64,000 nucleotides of DNA from Ceratorhiza oryzae-sativae (GCA_030998015.1 JARWMV010000245.1:682001-746000), one strand, 5' to 3'. Shown: positions 1-12,500, counted from the first letter of the stretch. A program made the numbers and translations. The notes: generated from the letters alone by a model not told the origin.

Positions 1-2113
1 TGGGAATAAGTTGGCCTTTGGTGAGAGTGAGGTAACATTCGGAGCCGATTGAGACAATAAGATGTTTTCTAAAGGCATTTAGTCTTATTGAACTGAAGTA
101 TAGCTTCTGGTACATACGTGACTAGTAAAAAAACGGTTAACTAACATGCTTCTCATGAGAAACGAATAAGCTTACCTTTCGGATTTGATAGACAGAACCA
201 ACACTCATCGGCTGCAAAGTATGTCAAAACACTGCCCAAACGAACACAAATAACTTCACTTACGCCCAATCTCCTTCAGAGGCGCTTGCCTTGGTCCAGC
301 CTCTGGACAATCTTTGAAATAATGTTCGCTGCTCCCGCAGGCTCGGCAAGAGTAAGTGTCGGGCGGACGTTTGCTCGTATTTATAGCTTTGCAGTCACGA
401 ACAAAATGGTCGGTCTGTGGAAATGCTAATGAGCCAAGCGAAGAGGACACGTGAATTGAAGACTTACGCCGTTGCACTTTCTGCAGACATAGCCCTCCGG
501 AATCTGAGTGCATTGGCGAACGTAATGCTACGGTACGTCATATTTAGCCAAACTACTCCTAACAGACTACACGCAGACACTCACTTCAGCCGAACCACAT
601 TTATTACATTTGTATCCAGGTGGCGGCCTGTCCTCTGGTTTATTCTGACAATCAGACGCCCAATGAGCCTGTCAAGCTTGTTAGCCAAACGGAATGAAGA
701 TGTTCAAACATGAGAGCCCTACGTTCTCCTCCGAACAGTGTTTGCATTTATATCCGGCAGGCAAAGGTTTCTGTGATCCTCCTTGTGGAGCATCTGACGA
801 CACGATGAGAATCTATTTGTGTCACGGTATAATTCATTCACCTGTTCTTGGTCGTTTGTTATGATCTGGACGTTGAGAATTTGCACCCCACATGAACGAA
901 GCGGTGGACGAAACCTCATCCGCCTCAGCTCCACGCTTGGTAGGTTTTTGAGATATATAGAACGGGCTTGGAGTCGCATTAGGCGGCCGTGTTTGGGCTG
1001 GTGACGAATTGGCCGGTGCAATGGAGAACGCGTAGAACCACTGCAACATATGTTACTAACCGAGAACTAACCTTGGCCTAGAGCGTGCTCACCCTTGGTT
1101 TTTTCGTACCCGCTAGACTCTCACCTCCAAACGCGCCTAAATTCACAAAACGCGCCACACGATCGTCATCCCCATCCCACATGAACGGCTCACGCTCCCA
1201 GAAAAACGGTGCAGCCGAGGCAAAGTGATACCTAGGTTTGTACTGCTGAATTAGCCCGTCCAAAGGAGGGGCCGACCAGGTCAAAGCGTCGAGCTGTTTG
1301 CCATCAGAAGATAAGAGGCCAGATATGGTGTTCGATAGGCGCGGTATAGATGGTGGCCAGAGGTGTGAGATCATTATATCGATAAAGGGAGAGGTAGGAC
1401 CAGCTTTGGCTGAAGCGAGCGAGTCTTCTTTTGGAGCGGCGAGCAACGGATGAGATTGGAATGATTTTATGGTAGCTTGGTTTATAAAGGGCGAGTTGTC
1501 CTGTTCGTATGTGTGAGATAGAGAACAGGTACGACATGTTGTATGGCCTCACCTCTGTTGTTTGAGTAAACTTTTCGATATCCAGAACTCCACCAATACA
1601 TCCGACTTTGATCTTGTTTTCCACATTCATGACTCCCGATTTACCTATTTTTCAATCAATAAAGATGAGGAGAATCCGAACAATCGGTTGAGCGCACCAA
1701 GGAATATAACGTTTGGACAAATCTCTCCTCCCGTTTCAGCCACCCTAGCTATAACGCGCGGTGGCAATTCGTGTATTCCCTGTGTGATGTATGTAGTCAT
1801 AGGCACTAGAGAACTAATAGTCAAATAAGTAGACTCGTGGGATAAAGGCATGGATATTGACCTGCTATTTTGCCATCTAGCAGAAGAGCCACCTCATCAG
1901 GTGAGCCGGTTGGAGTGGCAGCACCCCCGAAAAAGTCTCCAGTACAAAGCAGAACAGAGAATTTCCCGTGTTTCTTATCGATTGCAGAGACCTTTTCGAA
2001 ATAGGGACACAATCGACCCAAATGCAGAGCCAACAGTAAGCCTGAAAACACATGGGGTAAATTATTGGCTCGGGCATTATGCGAGGTACTCACACTTTTA
2101 TCGTGTCGCTCAT
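1..2113 (-). CDS. CWF19L1/Drn1-like protein with internal zinc-knuckle array (3' end off window)
   Basis: Homologue of CWF19L1 / yeast Drn1, a nuclear protein linked to the spliceosome and lariat debranching. The start is ATG at 2111-2113 (MSDTIKVLTVGSAFG). The order is: N-terminal debranching-enzyme-like region with LLCTGDFFGG and ICPNVIFLG; a middle region with ISHLWPPSIP, PRYHFASAAPFFWEREPF and WFYAFSIAP; four CCHC zinc knuckles (about 360-780), each with a CX2C core and ending in HYVRQC, HFVRDC or HYFKDC; then the start of the CwfJ C-terminal domain (DECWFCLSNPK, HLIVSIG). About ten introns of roughly 50 nt can be joined in phase, including a 4-nt microexon at 118-121. One frame break occurs at 1993-1996, where an extra A (minus strand) separates LFRK from VSAIDKK; it is probably a sequence error. 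The rest of the CwfJ domain lies beyond base 1. The family call is firm; the zinc-knuckle insertion is unusual. Confidence 0.85.
118..121 (-). other. 4-nt microexon in the CWF19L1-like gene
   Basis: On the minus strand TCAC is preceded by a TAG acceptor and followed by a GTATGT donor. It lies between the exon ending CWFCLSNPK plus one base and the exon starting with one base plus AAACATCTTATTGTC. Including these four bases restores frame and gives SNPK-VT-KHLIVSIG, as expected at the start of the CwfJ C-terminal domain. Without it the join is out of frame by one base. Confidence 0.7.
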
Positions 2114-2311
2114 CGCTATTTTTGTACTGTGCAGCTTAGTGTTGCAATATGACTCGCAATACGACAATGACAAGTCTAGCCAACAAGAGTCGCCATTCGG
2201 GACCTGTGTATCCCGTGACAAACGATGCTGAGGCGCCGGGCTGACACAATGCGCCAAAAAGGACAAACAATAGCGGCTTAGCACGTCGGCCACGATAACC
2301 CCAGGCCAAAA

Positions 2312-3355
2312 ATGTCGACTGAAACTTCACCATCGGCACCTGCGCCGAGCTCTTCTCCTCCCAACATCACCCGCCGCACCACCAACGGCTTTACCATGCC
2401 AGACCCGCCGCTCCAGAATCCACTCGACACCACCCCCGTCTCTGCACACGACTCTCCACGCGGAAACATCCCGAACACCCCCTTGTCGGTCGCGACTATA
2501 TCCGCTGGCCTAGGCATCCTGTTTACACTCGGATTAGGCTTGTTCATCTCGGGAGGTGTGCCCGGCAGCTGGTGGGCAACATATCAACTCGGCTTTTTCG
2601 TCGCTGCCTGGTCTGCGTTTCATTGGGGAGAATTCGCAGTCACGGCTGGTTGGAACAGGGAGAAGCTGAGCGTCGATTGTGAGTAAATTCATCGATTGGG
2701 TTGAAAAGCTGAGCGAACCGTCCTTAGCCTTCCTGCTCGACAATGGCACAGAGTACCATATCGCCCATGCGGTTGCACTTACCGAGTTCCTCCTCACTCG
2801 ATTCATCTGGCCAAACTCAAAATCATACACCACAATCACCCTCGTCGGTCCGTGCTATTGTTAGCGGTCGATTGCTACGCTCAGCCTGTTTGCTATTATT
2901 AGGTATCGCCGTCACGTTCTTTGGCCAAGCCATCCGTTCAATGGCCATGATACACGCATCCAACAACTTTTCGCATAGCATCGCGACATACAAACTGGCG
3001 ACCCATCGCCTTGTCACCGATGGCGTCTACTCGTATGTACCTCCATTCAGTCAACTCTCGTCAGGATGCTTATGACGTTGACAGGATATCACGGCATCCC
3101 TCATACGCTGGATTCTTCTATTGGAGTCTAGGCACGCAAATCGTGCTCCAGAACCCTGTTTCGTTTGTGCTGTACCTGGCTCTGCTCTGGCGCTTTTTCA
3201 CTGCCCGGATACGTTGTAAGTACGAATTAATTCCGACTAGAATTAGACTGACACCCCAATCAACAGTCGAAGAGCGGTTCTTAGTTCGCTTCTTTGGAAA
3301 AGAGTATGAAGATTATCGTGCAAGGGTACCAACGCTCATTCCATTAATGAAATAA
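2312..3355 (+). CDS. STE14: Protein-S-isoprenylcysteine O-methyltransferase (Ste14/ICMT)
   Basis: Integral ER membrane enzyme that methylates the C-terminal prenylcysteine of CaaX proteins such as Ras, Rho and mating pheromone, using S-adenosylmethionine. Five exons join in phase: 2312-~2680, ~2726-2846, ~2902-3032, ~3086-~3214 and ~3267-3355. The protein has a Ser/Pro-rich N-tail of about 60 residues, several hydrophobic segments, FHWGEFAVTAGWN, then the diagnostic RSMAMIHASNNFSH, the substrate/cofactor loop SISRHPSYAGFFYW and the C-terminal EERFLVRFFGKEYEDY. The length (about 290 aa) is normal for the family once the N-tail is allowed for. It is divergent from the CWF19L1-like gene, sharing about 200 bp of upstream DNA. 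No frame break was found. Confidence 0.93.
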
Positions 3356-3554
3356 CCGGTTGTTTTGAATATGGGTATATTCTGTCGGCGTTCGTTCTGG
3401 ATGTAGTCACTTGAATAGTTGGATTTGATCACACAGCATATGCATAATCACGACTAAATGCAAGGGACCATGGCATAGAGGACAGAATTCAATGTGCAAA
3501 GCATGGCAGGTGAAGATGTGACAAGGTGATAATACAAGCGAACAAGTAGGCATT

Positions 3555-4291
3555 TTACTCGTCCTCAATAGCCCCCTTGTGGGACACATAGACACCATCC
3601 AAGAATTTTCGGATATCCTTATTCCTCACTCGGCAAATACCCTGGATGGATGCGGCTGCATACACAATTAGCAACTTGGCAAACTGAAACAACGTCGATT
3701 TTAATTGCACATACCCGATTGCGAGACGTTTTGGATGTCATTACCCTCAAGGATAAACTCGTCCTTTTGAGCCTTGGATTCGGTGATGACAACACCATCG
3801 AGCATGTCAACGTGCCTCACGAGCTATTGCCTCCATTAGCTCTACTCCAACCCCATAATCATAAACGTCGCACCTTCTCTCCCAAGAAGTTACGGATCTG
3901 TACCTTTCGTCCACCCTCCTCAATGATAACGTTGATCGGGAAATGGGCATAGACTGCACGCATTTTGTAGCGGAATCCCTAGAATCTCGCATTTAAGCAC
4001 CATCATAGACAAATCTTGGCCTCAACTGCCCACCTTTGTAACACCCGTAATCATGTTCTCAATCAAGCTCTTGATCGTTCGCAAGCACGCGACATGCTTC
4101 CTGCCACCCTGCCAGACCGCGAGCGTGACTTTGTTCTCCTTGCCCTTGATAAGCTGGATGTCCATGTTCACATGTCGGACGTTCTTAGTGAGCTTGCCGC
4201 GCGGGCCCTCGACGTTGATCTGGCGCGACTTGATAGCGAGTGTAACACCCTCGGGGACGGTGAGCTCCTCGGTGGATAGGACGTCGCGCAT
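3555..4291 (-). CDS. RPL9: 60S ribosomal protein L9 (uL6)
   Basis: Structural protein of the large cytosolic ribosomal subunit. Start ATG 4289-4291 gives [16 protein letters not shown], aligning with the usual start of eukaryotic L9. Exons carry [73 protein letters not shown] and the terminal [20 protein letters not shown]. All joins keep phase over four introns, with stop TAA at 3555-3557. The length is about 190 aa, normal for the family. The ATG sits directly after a CAG, so an upstream non-coding exon is possible. It is divergent from the ribokinase gene, 337 bp apart. Confidence 0.95.
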
Positions 4292-4628
4292 CTGGATGAG
4301 TGGTGGTTAGTCTTGTGGGCCAGTTCAAGTCGAGAGTCCATCCAATTTGAGATGCTCAATCCAGGCGTTTTCTCTCCTTCCGGCACAGAAATTTCGCCAA
4401 ATTGGCATTCCGCATTGTGCATACTCTCGACTAGCATATTTTCGTCTACTCACTTTGGGAGAGGTCTGGGTTGGAGGTCTTGAGTGTCGAGGATGTGCTA
4501 GCGACTGGATCCACACAAACTTGATTCCGATCCGACACACAATTGGAAATCGAGATTATCTTATCTCGAGGCAGTCATCCTACCCGTCGATCCTCGACGC
4601 TCGTCGACCACTTGCACTCTCTTCAGGG
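4292..4628. promoter_or_regulatory. Shared upstream region of RPL9 (-) and ribokinase (+)
   Basis: These 337 bp separate two divergent start codons and hold no convincing ORF. They must contain both promoters and probably a 5' leader for RPL9. No defined motif is claimed. Confidence 0.4.
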
Positions 4629-6381
4629 ATGAGCGAAAAAGGTCCGGTATGCCTCGTGAGGGGATCGATCAATATGGTATGCACGTTTTAGTGATGTCTC
4701 CCGAATGTCGCTGGTTAAAGGGTTGTAATCCTTTGAACGCAAGCAGGACGAGTTCTTCCAGGTGGGCTTTGGAATAAGGCTATACCTTAGAAACCCTAAA
4801 AATGGCGTAAAACGCATCCTAGGTGCCGCATATAGTGAAACCAGGTTTCAATACTCCTCCTAGATCTAGAGGACACGCGTACTCATATCGCCACCCGGGC
4901 ACCTACAGGCGAGACTATTTCATCTACCGGATACAGTCAGCGGCCAGGCGGTAATCATGCAGATCCTTCGAGGCTGTAGTTACAACCCTATTAACGTCTG
5001 CCTTGTGTAGGCAAAGGTCGGAGGGCGTCGCAAGCTTGAATTTAGTTGCCGACTAACGCACTCGATCCCCGATCCGTTCTCGCGACCCTAACGCACACAC
5101 GCACGCCTGGACCTCGTTCATCGGCTGGGGTGTTTAATTTTTCAGGTGCGAATCAAGCTGTAGCTGTTGCAATGTGTGGGGCAGCAGTCGAATTTGCCGG
5201 CTCAGTCGGCTCGGATGGTGCATGGCTCAAGGTATGGCTAAATTCCTCCCGGCGTTTTTTTACGGTCTATATTGCCTGTTCGATCGAAGCTCATGGCAGT
5301 GCCGAGTAGGAGTTCCTGACCGAGCGGGGTGTTGGGACGGATTTGATGATCGTGCATGAGGGCAAACCGAGCGGAAGGGCAATCATTCAGACGACGCCCG
5401 ACGGCGAGGTAAGAGTCTCACGGTGTTCGACGTGGCAGAATAAGCTGGGATTACTTAAAAGGAGCCAAATGCTTGTGTTGTGGGAGAGTGGGATGTATTC
5501 TTTTACAGCACGAGCGCTCGCTCGGTGACGCGCATTATGATTGCCATATTCGGAATTCTAATGGGGTCCGCTGACCGCTGACCGAGATGATAGAACGCGA
5601 TATTTCTCTTTCCGGGCTCAAATCACATATCTTATCCTGCTGATAGGCCGGCTCTCCAACCATACCACACGCACCTTCTTCTGCAAAACGAGATTCGGCT
5701 GTCGGATACGGTCGACACTTTACACGCCGCACATCGGCAAGGTGTCGTGTCTATTTTCAACCCTTCTCCGATGTTGTCGCCGGAAGAGCTACGGTCATTT
5801 CCCTGGGCAGAGCTTTCGGTGCTTGTCGTAAACGAGGGAGAAGCCAGCAAGTTGCTTGACGCTCTCGGGGAGCGACAGAATCCGCGAGCTTCCGACGGGT
5901 TGGCGATTCTGCGCGCTCTTGCCTCGTTGCCGGTGCTCTCCGGTCTCCTGGGCTTGTGGTTAACACTGGGTGGAAGCGGGGCAGTAGCGAGTTTTTTGAC
6001 TGCTGGTGGCCGAGAAACCTTTGAGCTCCCGGCAGCAAACGTCAAGGTTACGGGTAAGCGGGTATTTTACGGGCAATAGGCGACCCGGCGATAATCTCTA
6101 TCTCCGGATTTTAGACACGACTGGCGCAGGCGATACGTTCCTTGGATATCTGTGCGGTAAGCCGATGGGCGTGCCACGACGACTGGGCGTGTCTCATGTG
6201 TCTCCTTCCAGGCTCGTTGATGCGCGTCCCTGATCTGGGATCGTCTCCGCAACAGCTTAAACTAGCTCTGCAGACGAGTATAGTTGCAGCCGGGCTATCG
6301 ACCGAAAAGGCCGGCGCTATGAGTAGCATCCCGTCGAGATTGGAAGTTGACGCCCGGCTGGCGATGTATCTGTCTGGATAA
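4629..6381 (+). CDS. Ribokinase (PfkB family)
   Basis: Phosphorylates D-ribose to ribose 5-phosphate with ATP. The gene starts at ATG 4629 (MSEKGPVCLVRGSINM) and the N-terminal third is cut into very short exons: DEFFQ, VPHIVKP, GETISST...GG, a 6-nt exon GCAAAG at 5011-5016, then GANQAVAVAMCG from about 5152. Together they rebuild the PfkB signature 1, GGKGANQAV. Later exons give EFLTERGVGTDL, KPSGRAIIQTTPDGE, NAIFLFPGSNH, THLLLQNEIRL, VSIFNPSPMLSPEEL, VVTLGG-like LTLGGSGAVASF, and signature 2, DTTGAGDTFLGYL, with the catalytic Asp. The intron at about 5410-5593 is unusually long here. Stop is at 6379-6381. No frame break was found, so it appears functional. Confidence 0.88.
5011..5016 (+). 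other. 6-nt microexon in ribokinase
   Basis: GCAAAG is flanked by an upstream TAG and a downstream GT. It supplies the Gly-Lys of the conserved GGKGANQ sugar-binding motif. The neighbouring exons end in GGCG and start with GTGCGAATCAAG, and only inclusion of these six bases gives the family motif. Confidence 0.65.
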
Positions 6382-6829
6382 GCATCTATTGTGCAAAATG
6401 GCATGGCGTGTGAAATGAACCGCCTTATCGTATCGATCTGTGTGTAAGACCAAGCGCGTAGAATGTGCTCGACGCCCAGTGTTCGCTGTAGAAGAATGGC
6501 AGGCTGTATGCGATTTCTGAAACGGAGCTGACAAAGGAGTCACGCCGGCGCTTAGCGGATCCGCGAGCTCTGAGTCAGCAGGGCGTAGAAGAGGGTGTGG
6601 CGTTCCCAAGCCGAGCCTTCCCCAAACTTCCACCACACTCCCAGCGTGGGCAGTCATCGAGTCTCGTGTCTCCGCCTGTCCGAACCCACAGTACACAGAG
6701 TGTGTGTTACGAGTGAGAGTTCATAGCTCGCAATTGTTTTTATCAGGTTTTGGTTGTTGGCTCGTCCACGTCATTGAGGTAACCGTAAGGACCCGCCGTT
6801 TGCACTACCGCAATCTCTCCACATCAAGC
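6382..6829. other. Intergenic, ribokinase to PCF11
   Basis: These 448 bp lie between the ribokinase stop and the PCF11 start, in the same orientation. Nothing coding is recognised. The PCF11 promoter must lie here. An ATG at 6704 is in frame with PCF11, but the extra 42 residues resemble no family sequence. Confidence 0.4.
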
Positions 6830-9264
6830 ATGGCGTACGTCCGAGGCTACACCCAGCCCCGTTCGCACATGGCCGCGTCTCAGACTCAGACCTACCCCCC
6901 GGTCAACCACTATCCACCGGCGTACTATCAGCAACAGCAACAGCCACCGCCGTTCCCGGACAACATCCGCGATCCGCTTGTCTTTCACCACATGTTCAAC
7001 GAGCAACTCGCAACGCTAACCTTCAACTCCAAGGCTATCATCCAGCATCTCGGCTACATTTCGAAAATGTACGCCAACTCGCCCATGGCACCGGTCGTCG
7101 CCGAGTCGATCGAACAATACATCCAAAGGGTGAGTGACGGTTCACTGACGTTGTCCAGCGGCACCGTCGATGGAGATGGATCTGTTTGATTCTTTCGTTA
7201 TGTCCTTTCTTTTTTGTACTACATACACTATCGAGAATGAGACACCGTAAGATCGTGTGGCCGACCCAGGCAGTGCACACTGTCTCGATTTTGTTGTGGT
7301 AGCCCTCTTGGCAAAAACTTTGATTTTGCGAATGTGCTAGAACTGCATGCTGACTCGTAACTTGGCAGGTTCCGGCAGCAATCAAGCTGCCCCCGTTTTA
7401 CTTGTTGGACTCGATTGCGAAGAACATTGGGCATCCGTACATTGCTTATTTTACCAACTTTATTGTCCGTCTCTTCCTAGACACATACAACCAAGTTGAT
7501 GCCCCCACCCGAGGCAAAATGGAGGAGATGTTGGTCACGTGGCGGACTGCCCAATACGGAAGGGAGCTCTTTGGCCCAGGCCCCCAAGCGACAATCGAGC
7601 GCGGCGTATGGGGGAGTGGCGCCACCGATGCTGATGGCGTGGCAGGCCCGTCAAAGGTGAGTTGCGCTTGATTGCCTTTGATTTGCGGTTTCTGACATCC
7701 GATTGCAGAGTCGGCCGAGTATCAACCAAGTCCTCCTCGAACTTGATGTTACGCTGAGTAGCAAAGAGCGCTTGCTTGCCCTCAATCCCAACGACCAAGA
7801 GACCGCCTCCCAGGTTCAGGTGCTAATTCAGGTAGGCAGTCTTGCCATTTCGTTCAAAACGACTCTAACTTTAGTATAGCTTCGTAGTCTTGTTCAGAGC
7901 CGTACCGCATCGGATGAAGAGCTCTCCGCGATCTTGACTCAGCTCCGCAATCTCGCCAAGACTACTGCTGCGGCTGCGCCACCGCCGCCTCAGCCACCTG
8001 TTCCCGTTCCCGCACCTGTGCCCGCCCTGTATCTCAGTATTCGTACTCGTCCCAGCCACAGCCTGCCTTCTATCAGCCACCTCCTTCGCATACCTCGACA
8101 CCCTCACACCCGACGCCGGTCCCAAGCTTTGACCTCGCGGCGTTGCTGCAGGCAACATCTTCATCTACGCCTCCAAGCTCTTCTCAGCAAAGCGCTCAAT
8201 CGGCTCCGGTTCCAGCACCAGCATCATCATCGTCTAGCGTTATACCAAGCGACTTGCTGAAGAACCTGATAAGTGCAGGCCTTCTGACTCTTCCGAACAC
8301 CGAGCAGCCGCCAGCCTCGGCTCCGGTTAAGCATGAGGAAAATACCATAGCGAGCGGTGACAAGGATTACGATGATATGATTATGGCGATAGACGTGCAA
8401 CTAACTCCTGCGAGCATCCAAAGGTGCGTGGGTGCGCTGTTCAATTATGGGTTTAGTCTGACCAAACACAACAGAGAACGTTCCCAAATGGCAAATATTT
8501 TGTACAATCGTCTACCTATTCAATGCAAACAGTGTGCCATGCGTTTCCCCTCTGGGGACGCTGGCAAAAAGAGCATGGAAAACCATCTTGACCTTCATTT
8601 CAAACAAAATAGAAAGGCAAGTCAGAATACGGGACGAGGACACAGTCGCAGTTGGTTTATCACACGCGACGTAAGTACACTTTTGCTGGCTGTTGGAATG
8701 ATATTCAACTAACGACTTGTGCAGGACTGGATTCACGGTGCCAGAGATGCAGGCGAGAGTACGACAACCGTCAAGGCACAGGCTGCTGCTGCCGCCGAGC
8801 ATCAAGCCAAGCTCCGTGCTTCGTTTGTGATCATCCCTCCTGGAGAAGAGGCCAAGCCCGCCGTTTGCCCAATCTGCAAAGAGTCCATTAAGTCGGAATA
8901 CCTTGAAGAAGAGGAAGAGTGGGTATGGCGAAACGCTACGCGAGTCAAAGATCAGGTTCGTCGTTCGCGGCTCGCGCTCTCGTCATCCACCCAACTCAAC
9001 GTTCCCGTTTGGACTCAGGTTTACCATGCCACTTGCCGCGATGAGGCGGGACAAGCGACGTCGCTTGTATCACGCCTCAGATCCGAGATGGGTGCTGTAG
9101 GCGGTGCGGTCCGCAGTCGCTCGTTGACACCCGAGAGATTGTTACCGGCATCACCTCATAGTCCCCCCGCCGCCGGCAAGGTTGCTGGTGTAAAACGCAA
9201 GGCAGAGGATGTAGTTGTTAAGCTCGAACCGGGTACTTCTTTACCCAAGCGTGTTGCAGTTTGA
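6830..9264 (+). CDS. PCF11: PCF11-type cleavage/polyadenylation and termination factor
   Basis: Subunit of cleavage factor IA; it binds the Ser2-phosphorylated RNA polymerase II C-terminal domain and couples 3'-end cleavage to termination. The start was chosen at MAYVRGYTQPRSH. The CTD-interaction domain spans the first exons (FNSKAIIQHLGYISKMY, IKLPPFYLLDSIAKNIG, APTRGKMEEMLVTWR). A Pro/Gln/Ser-rich middle follows. The C-terminal half carries the two zinc-finger regions typical of Pcf11: QCKQCAMRF with ENHLDLHF, and CPICKESI...EWVWRNA...VYHATC. Introns at about 7131, 7659, 7832, 8424, 8671 and 8956 join in phase. Frame is lost once at 8025-8027, where CCC appears to need a fourth C to link PVPA to VSQYSYSSQPQ. 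It is convergent with CBP80. Confidence 0.9.
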
Positions 9265-9573
9265 CCTATGGATTTTAGGATTATGCTTTTGTTCTTCGGG
9301 TTTGTCTACATGACTTTGCTCGGTTAGGGATCGTCATATTTTATTGTTTTGATATTCTCGGACTGTAATCATGTACCCAGTCACTTTCTTGCGCTCCCAA
9401 ACTCAGTTAGACTTTGTATGAATTATATCCTCATTATACCAAGGGCTTGATGTGTGGTCACACCGGTAATTTGGGTGACAAGCACTTAGATTCGACAGAG
9501 CGTGTAAGCACAATAATAAATCAAGTTACAAGCATGTAAAAGCGTATTTTGCAACAGGGTTTGTCGGATCCAC
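9265..9573. other. Convergent 3' intergenic, PCF11 / CBP80
   Basis: These 309 bp lie between two stop codons facing each other. The stretch is AT-rich and holds no ORF of note; it should contain both poly(A) sites. Confidence 0.4.
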
Positions 9574-12500
9574 TCATATCTCATACCCCAAAGCCGTCTC
9601 CCAAGTTTTGGCCATAAGCGCTCCAACCTCCGTCTCTCTGTTTGCTCCTAGCGACTCCACAAACATCCGTAGCTGAGCAACATACTGCGCCAAAACAGGG
9701 TCAGCTCACGGCCTACATAAAAGCGTTTTCGACTTACGGCCCTAGAGAATTGGCGGAACCATCCCCAACATTCCCATGCGCTCCATTGTTCCCGAGTCCA
9801 CTCGCGGGTAGGGGCTAACGAAGGAATCCCAGCCTTGCTAAGCGCATCAGTGAACCCAGTGATGGCGCTCTGGAAGACTTTCTTTTGGTCTTTGACCAGC
9901 GCTTCAAGTGTCTTTTGGGCGTTGACCAGGCTTTGAGATGTCGGCATTTCAGGTTCTGCGGGAACTACAGAGCTGCAAGTAAGCGACAGATAGAAAGTTA
10001 GACAACCCAAACACACCTGCTTGTGTATCACCATCAACATCCATCCCAATTCCACCAGCGTTCGCGATAACCCGTGCACGACGATCCTCTTCCTCTTTGC
10101 TCAAAGCGGCTACCCGTCGCTTGGCACCGACGACCCGTCCGTTGGCCTTGTTTAATGCAGCCTCGACAAGAGCCCATTTCTCAGCACTCAAACTTTCGCC
10201 CTCGAACGCATATTGAATGACATCGCTTGGCTCGATGATCTGGTACTGCATCAGCTTGTCAAACACAATCCCGACCATCTGCCCGTTTCGAGCCCAGTAT
10301 TCGCTCGCAGCATGTAAGACTATGCGCGCTTTTCCTGGTTCCGGGTTGGACCCCACGTCCCCGCGGAGCAGAGGGAGGTAGCGTTCGACGGCGTTGAGGA
10401 AATGACTGAACGAACGGGAGCCGACGTGCAAGAGAACTTGCATAATCATATGCTGGATGGGGACAGAGCTAGGAAGTTGGGCGCAGTGTGCTGCAACCTC
10501 ATCGGATTTAGTACGGCCTCTAACCATGGCAAGTAAATCTTCGGCATCTTGGAAGTTTGGATGGTCTGGACGACATCAATGAGATCACGTTCGTATGGCT
10601 TAGAGAACAATCACATACTAGGGTCTTCGTAGGCGAAGGAGGGCCCTGGGGCTCGAGCTGGGAGTACTCCAGCCTCGGGTTCAATCATGGGTGCAGGGAG
10701 TGTTTTAATGATTCGGTCGTAATAGGACAACCGAATCTCCAAGTCTACGACGCGCCGCATCAACTGACGTTTTGGGTGGTGCAGCGGCAGTTCCAAGTCG
10801 GGTATCCTGTCGCAGAGGCTATTAGTTCAAAAGATTAGTTAAAATTCCAAATAAAACTCACCACTCCTTCCAAACCCAAGCAAATCCAAAGTTGCTCATG
10901 TGCAGTGCGAACCACTCGGCATATAATGCCGCCAATCCAACATCCAACCCTACTGCACCGTCTCCCACTGGGTCATCACTCGCAAGGAGGGTGTACAACC
11001 GACGGAAACTCTTTCCAACAGCTGGGCCGACAGTTTGGGGGGAAAGTTTGCAGAGCTCATTGATGAGCGCAGCGTGGTACATGAGTTTAAGCGTTGGCCG
11101 AGGAAGATGGAAGAGCTGGGACAGGATAGCCTGGATGAATTATATGGTAAGCGTGTGAATCAGAGCGTTTGCGTTGGGACATGCCTCAATCAAACAATTT
11201 TGCAGAACAATCCCGGTTGCTTCTCGATCACCCTCAGGACGGAAGGTACCGATCGAAAACCAGCGGTGGACATCCATAAGGATACGAGCACCCTCCTTTC
11301 GATTCACCTCGTAGATATTGATCATGTCGACAAACAGAGTACGAAGGGTATATCCGAGTGGCGTTGCGGGTGACGGAGTCAACTATGGCCAAGTCAGTAC
11401 AAGTCTATTGGTACGACTCTACCTTGATCACATACCTCGTCGTCATACATCCTGAGCCACCACTCAATTCCGTGTCCTCGCTCTCCCTCTCAGCACCCTC
11501 CACCTCGGGCGGAACAAGCACAGAAGGGACATCCATGCGATCCTCGGGGCGAGCCTCAAAATCTGGGGAATCACAACTGATTCTGTTTCAGGTTGAGGAA
11601 TGCACACTGGGAGTGCCCAGTTATCTTGGGCCAAGAGGTCAAGAGTCACGAGCAATGATCCCAAGAGCTCGTGCGCTTTTTCGGAAAGCTGGCTTGAGGG
11701 AAGATCAAGAGAGAGGGAGGGGAATGGATAAAAGAGGGCACGAGTAGCGGGGGATATAGAGTCGTGGTAGGTTCGAATGGCGGCGACAAGGTCCGTGACT
11801 GCAGAGGCATGAGCCGGTTGGAGTACAGACCCAGCCTATGATGGAACTGTTAGTTGTATGTGGTTAGTCCGACAAGTGATCACACATGCCCGAATGAGAC
11901 CTTCTCCTATACACCTGGCAGCATTCGTTGCCCGTGACTGAGACACGCCAGGTTCGTCTAGGACAACGGTATAGGATTGCAATAGAGCCACAATGGACTC
12001 TGGATTGATCATGCCCAAGTTTGCTAGGTGAGCAAAGAAGATCGTCTAGCGGCCAACATGTGGTTTAGCCAATGCAACGCCCGCGGGCAAGAGGCGCGCT
12101 TACAAAAAAACGAATGTCGCGCCACGCGAGTCCATCCAAGGATGCTTGAAAAGCTTTAAACAAGTCTTCCAAGACCGGTCGGGTAAGATTCGCTGCGCCG
12201 GATGCTGGAGAGTCGTCTTGCATGTTGCCAGAGGACACGATGGCGAGCAGTGTTGCATAGTAAGGAATTTTATGTGGCTCTTCGCAAATGCTGGACCTTC
12301 ATTAGCAGCACCGTTTACAACTCTTCAACCAGTACTTACCCAACTTTGAATCCCTGAGCGACAGCAGAGGCGTCGGCCGGAAGCTTATCCCTCAGGTACT
12401 CGGCAGCCTTGGAGAGCTCGTCCACAGGTGTTGGGTCCTCGAATGATGTCAGTTTGTGAAAGACCTAGTGATTTGTTTGAGCTCACATCTGAGTCTCCAA

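Noticed and set aside
6704..6829. Upstream ATG that would lengthen PCF11 by 42 residues
   Set aside because: The added residues resemble no Pcf11; the ATG at 6830 has a better context (CAAGCATGGCG).
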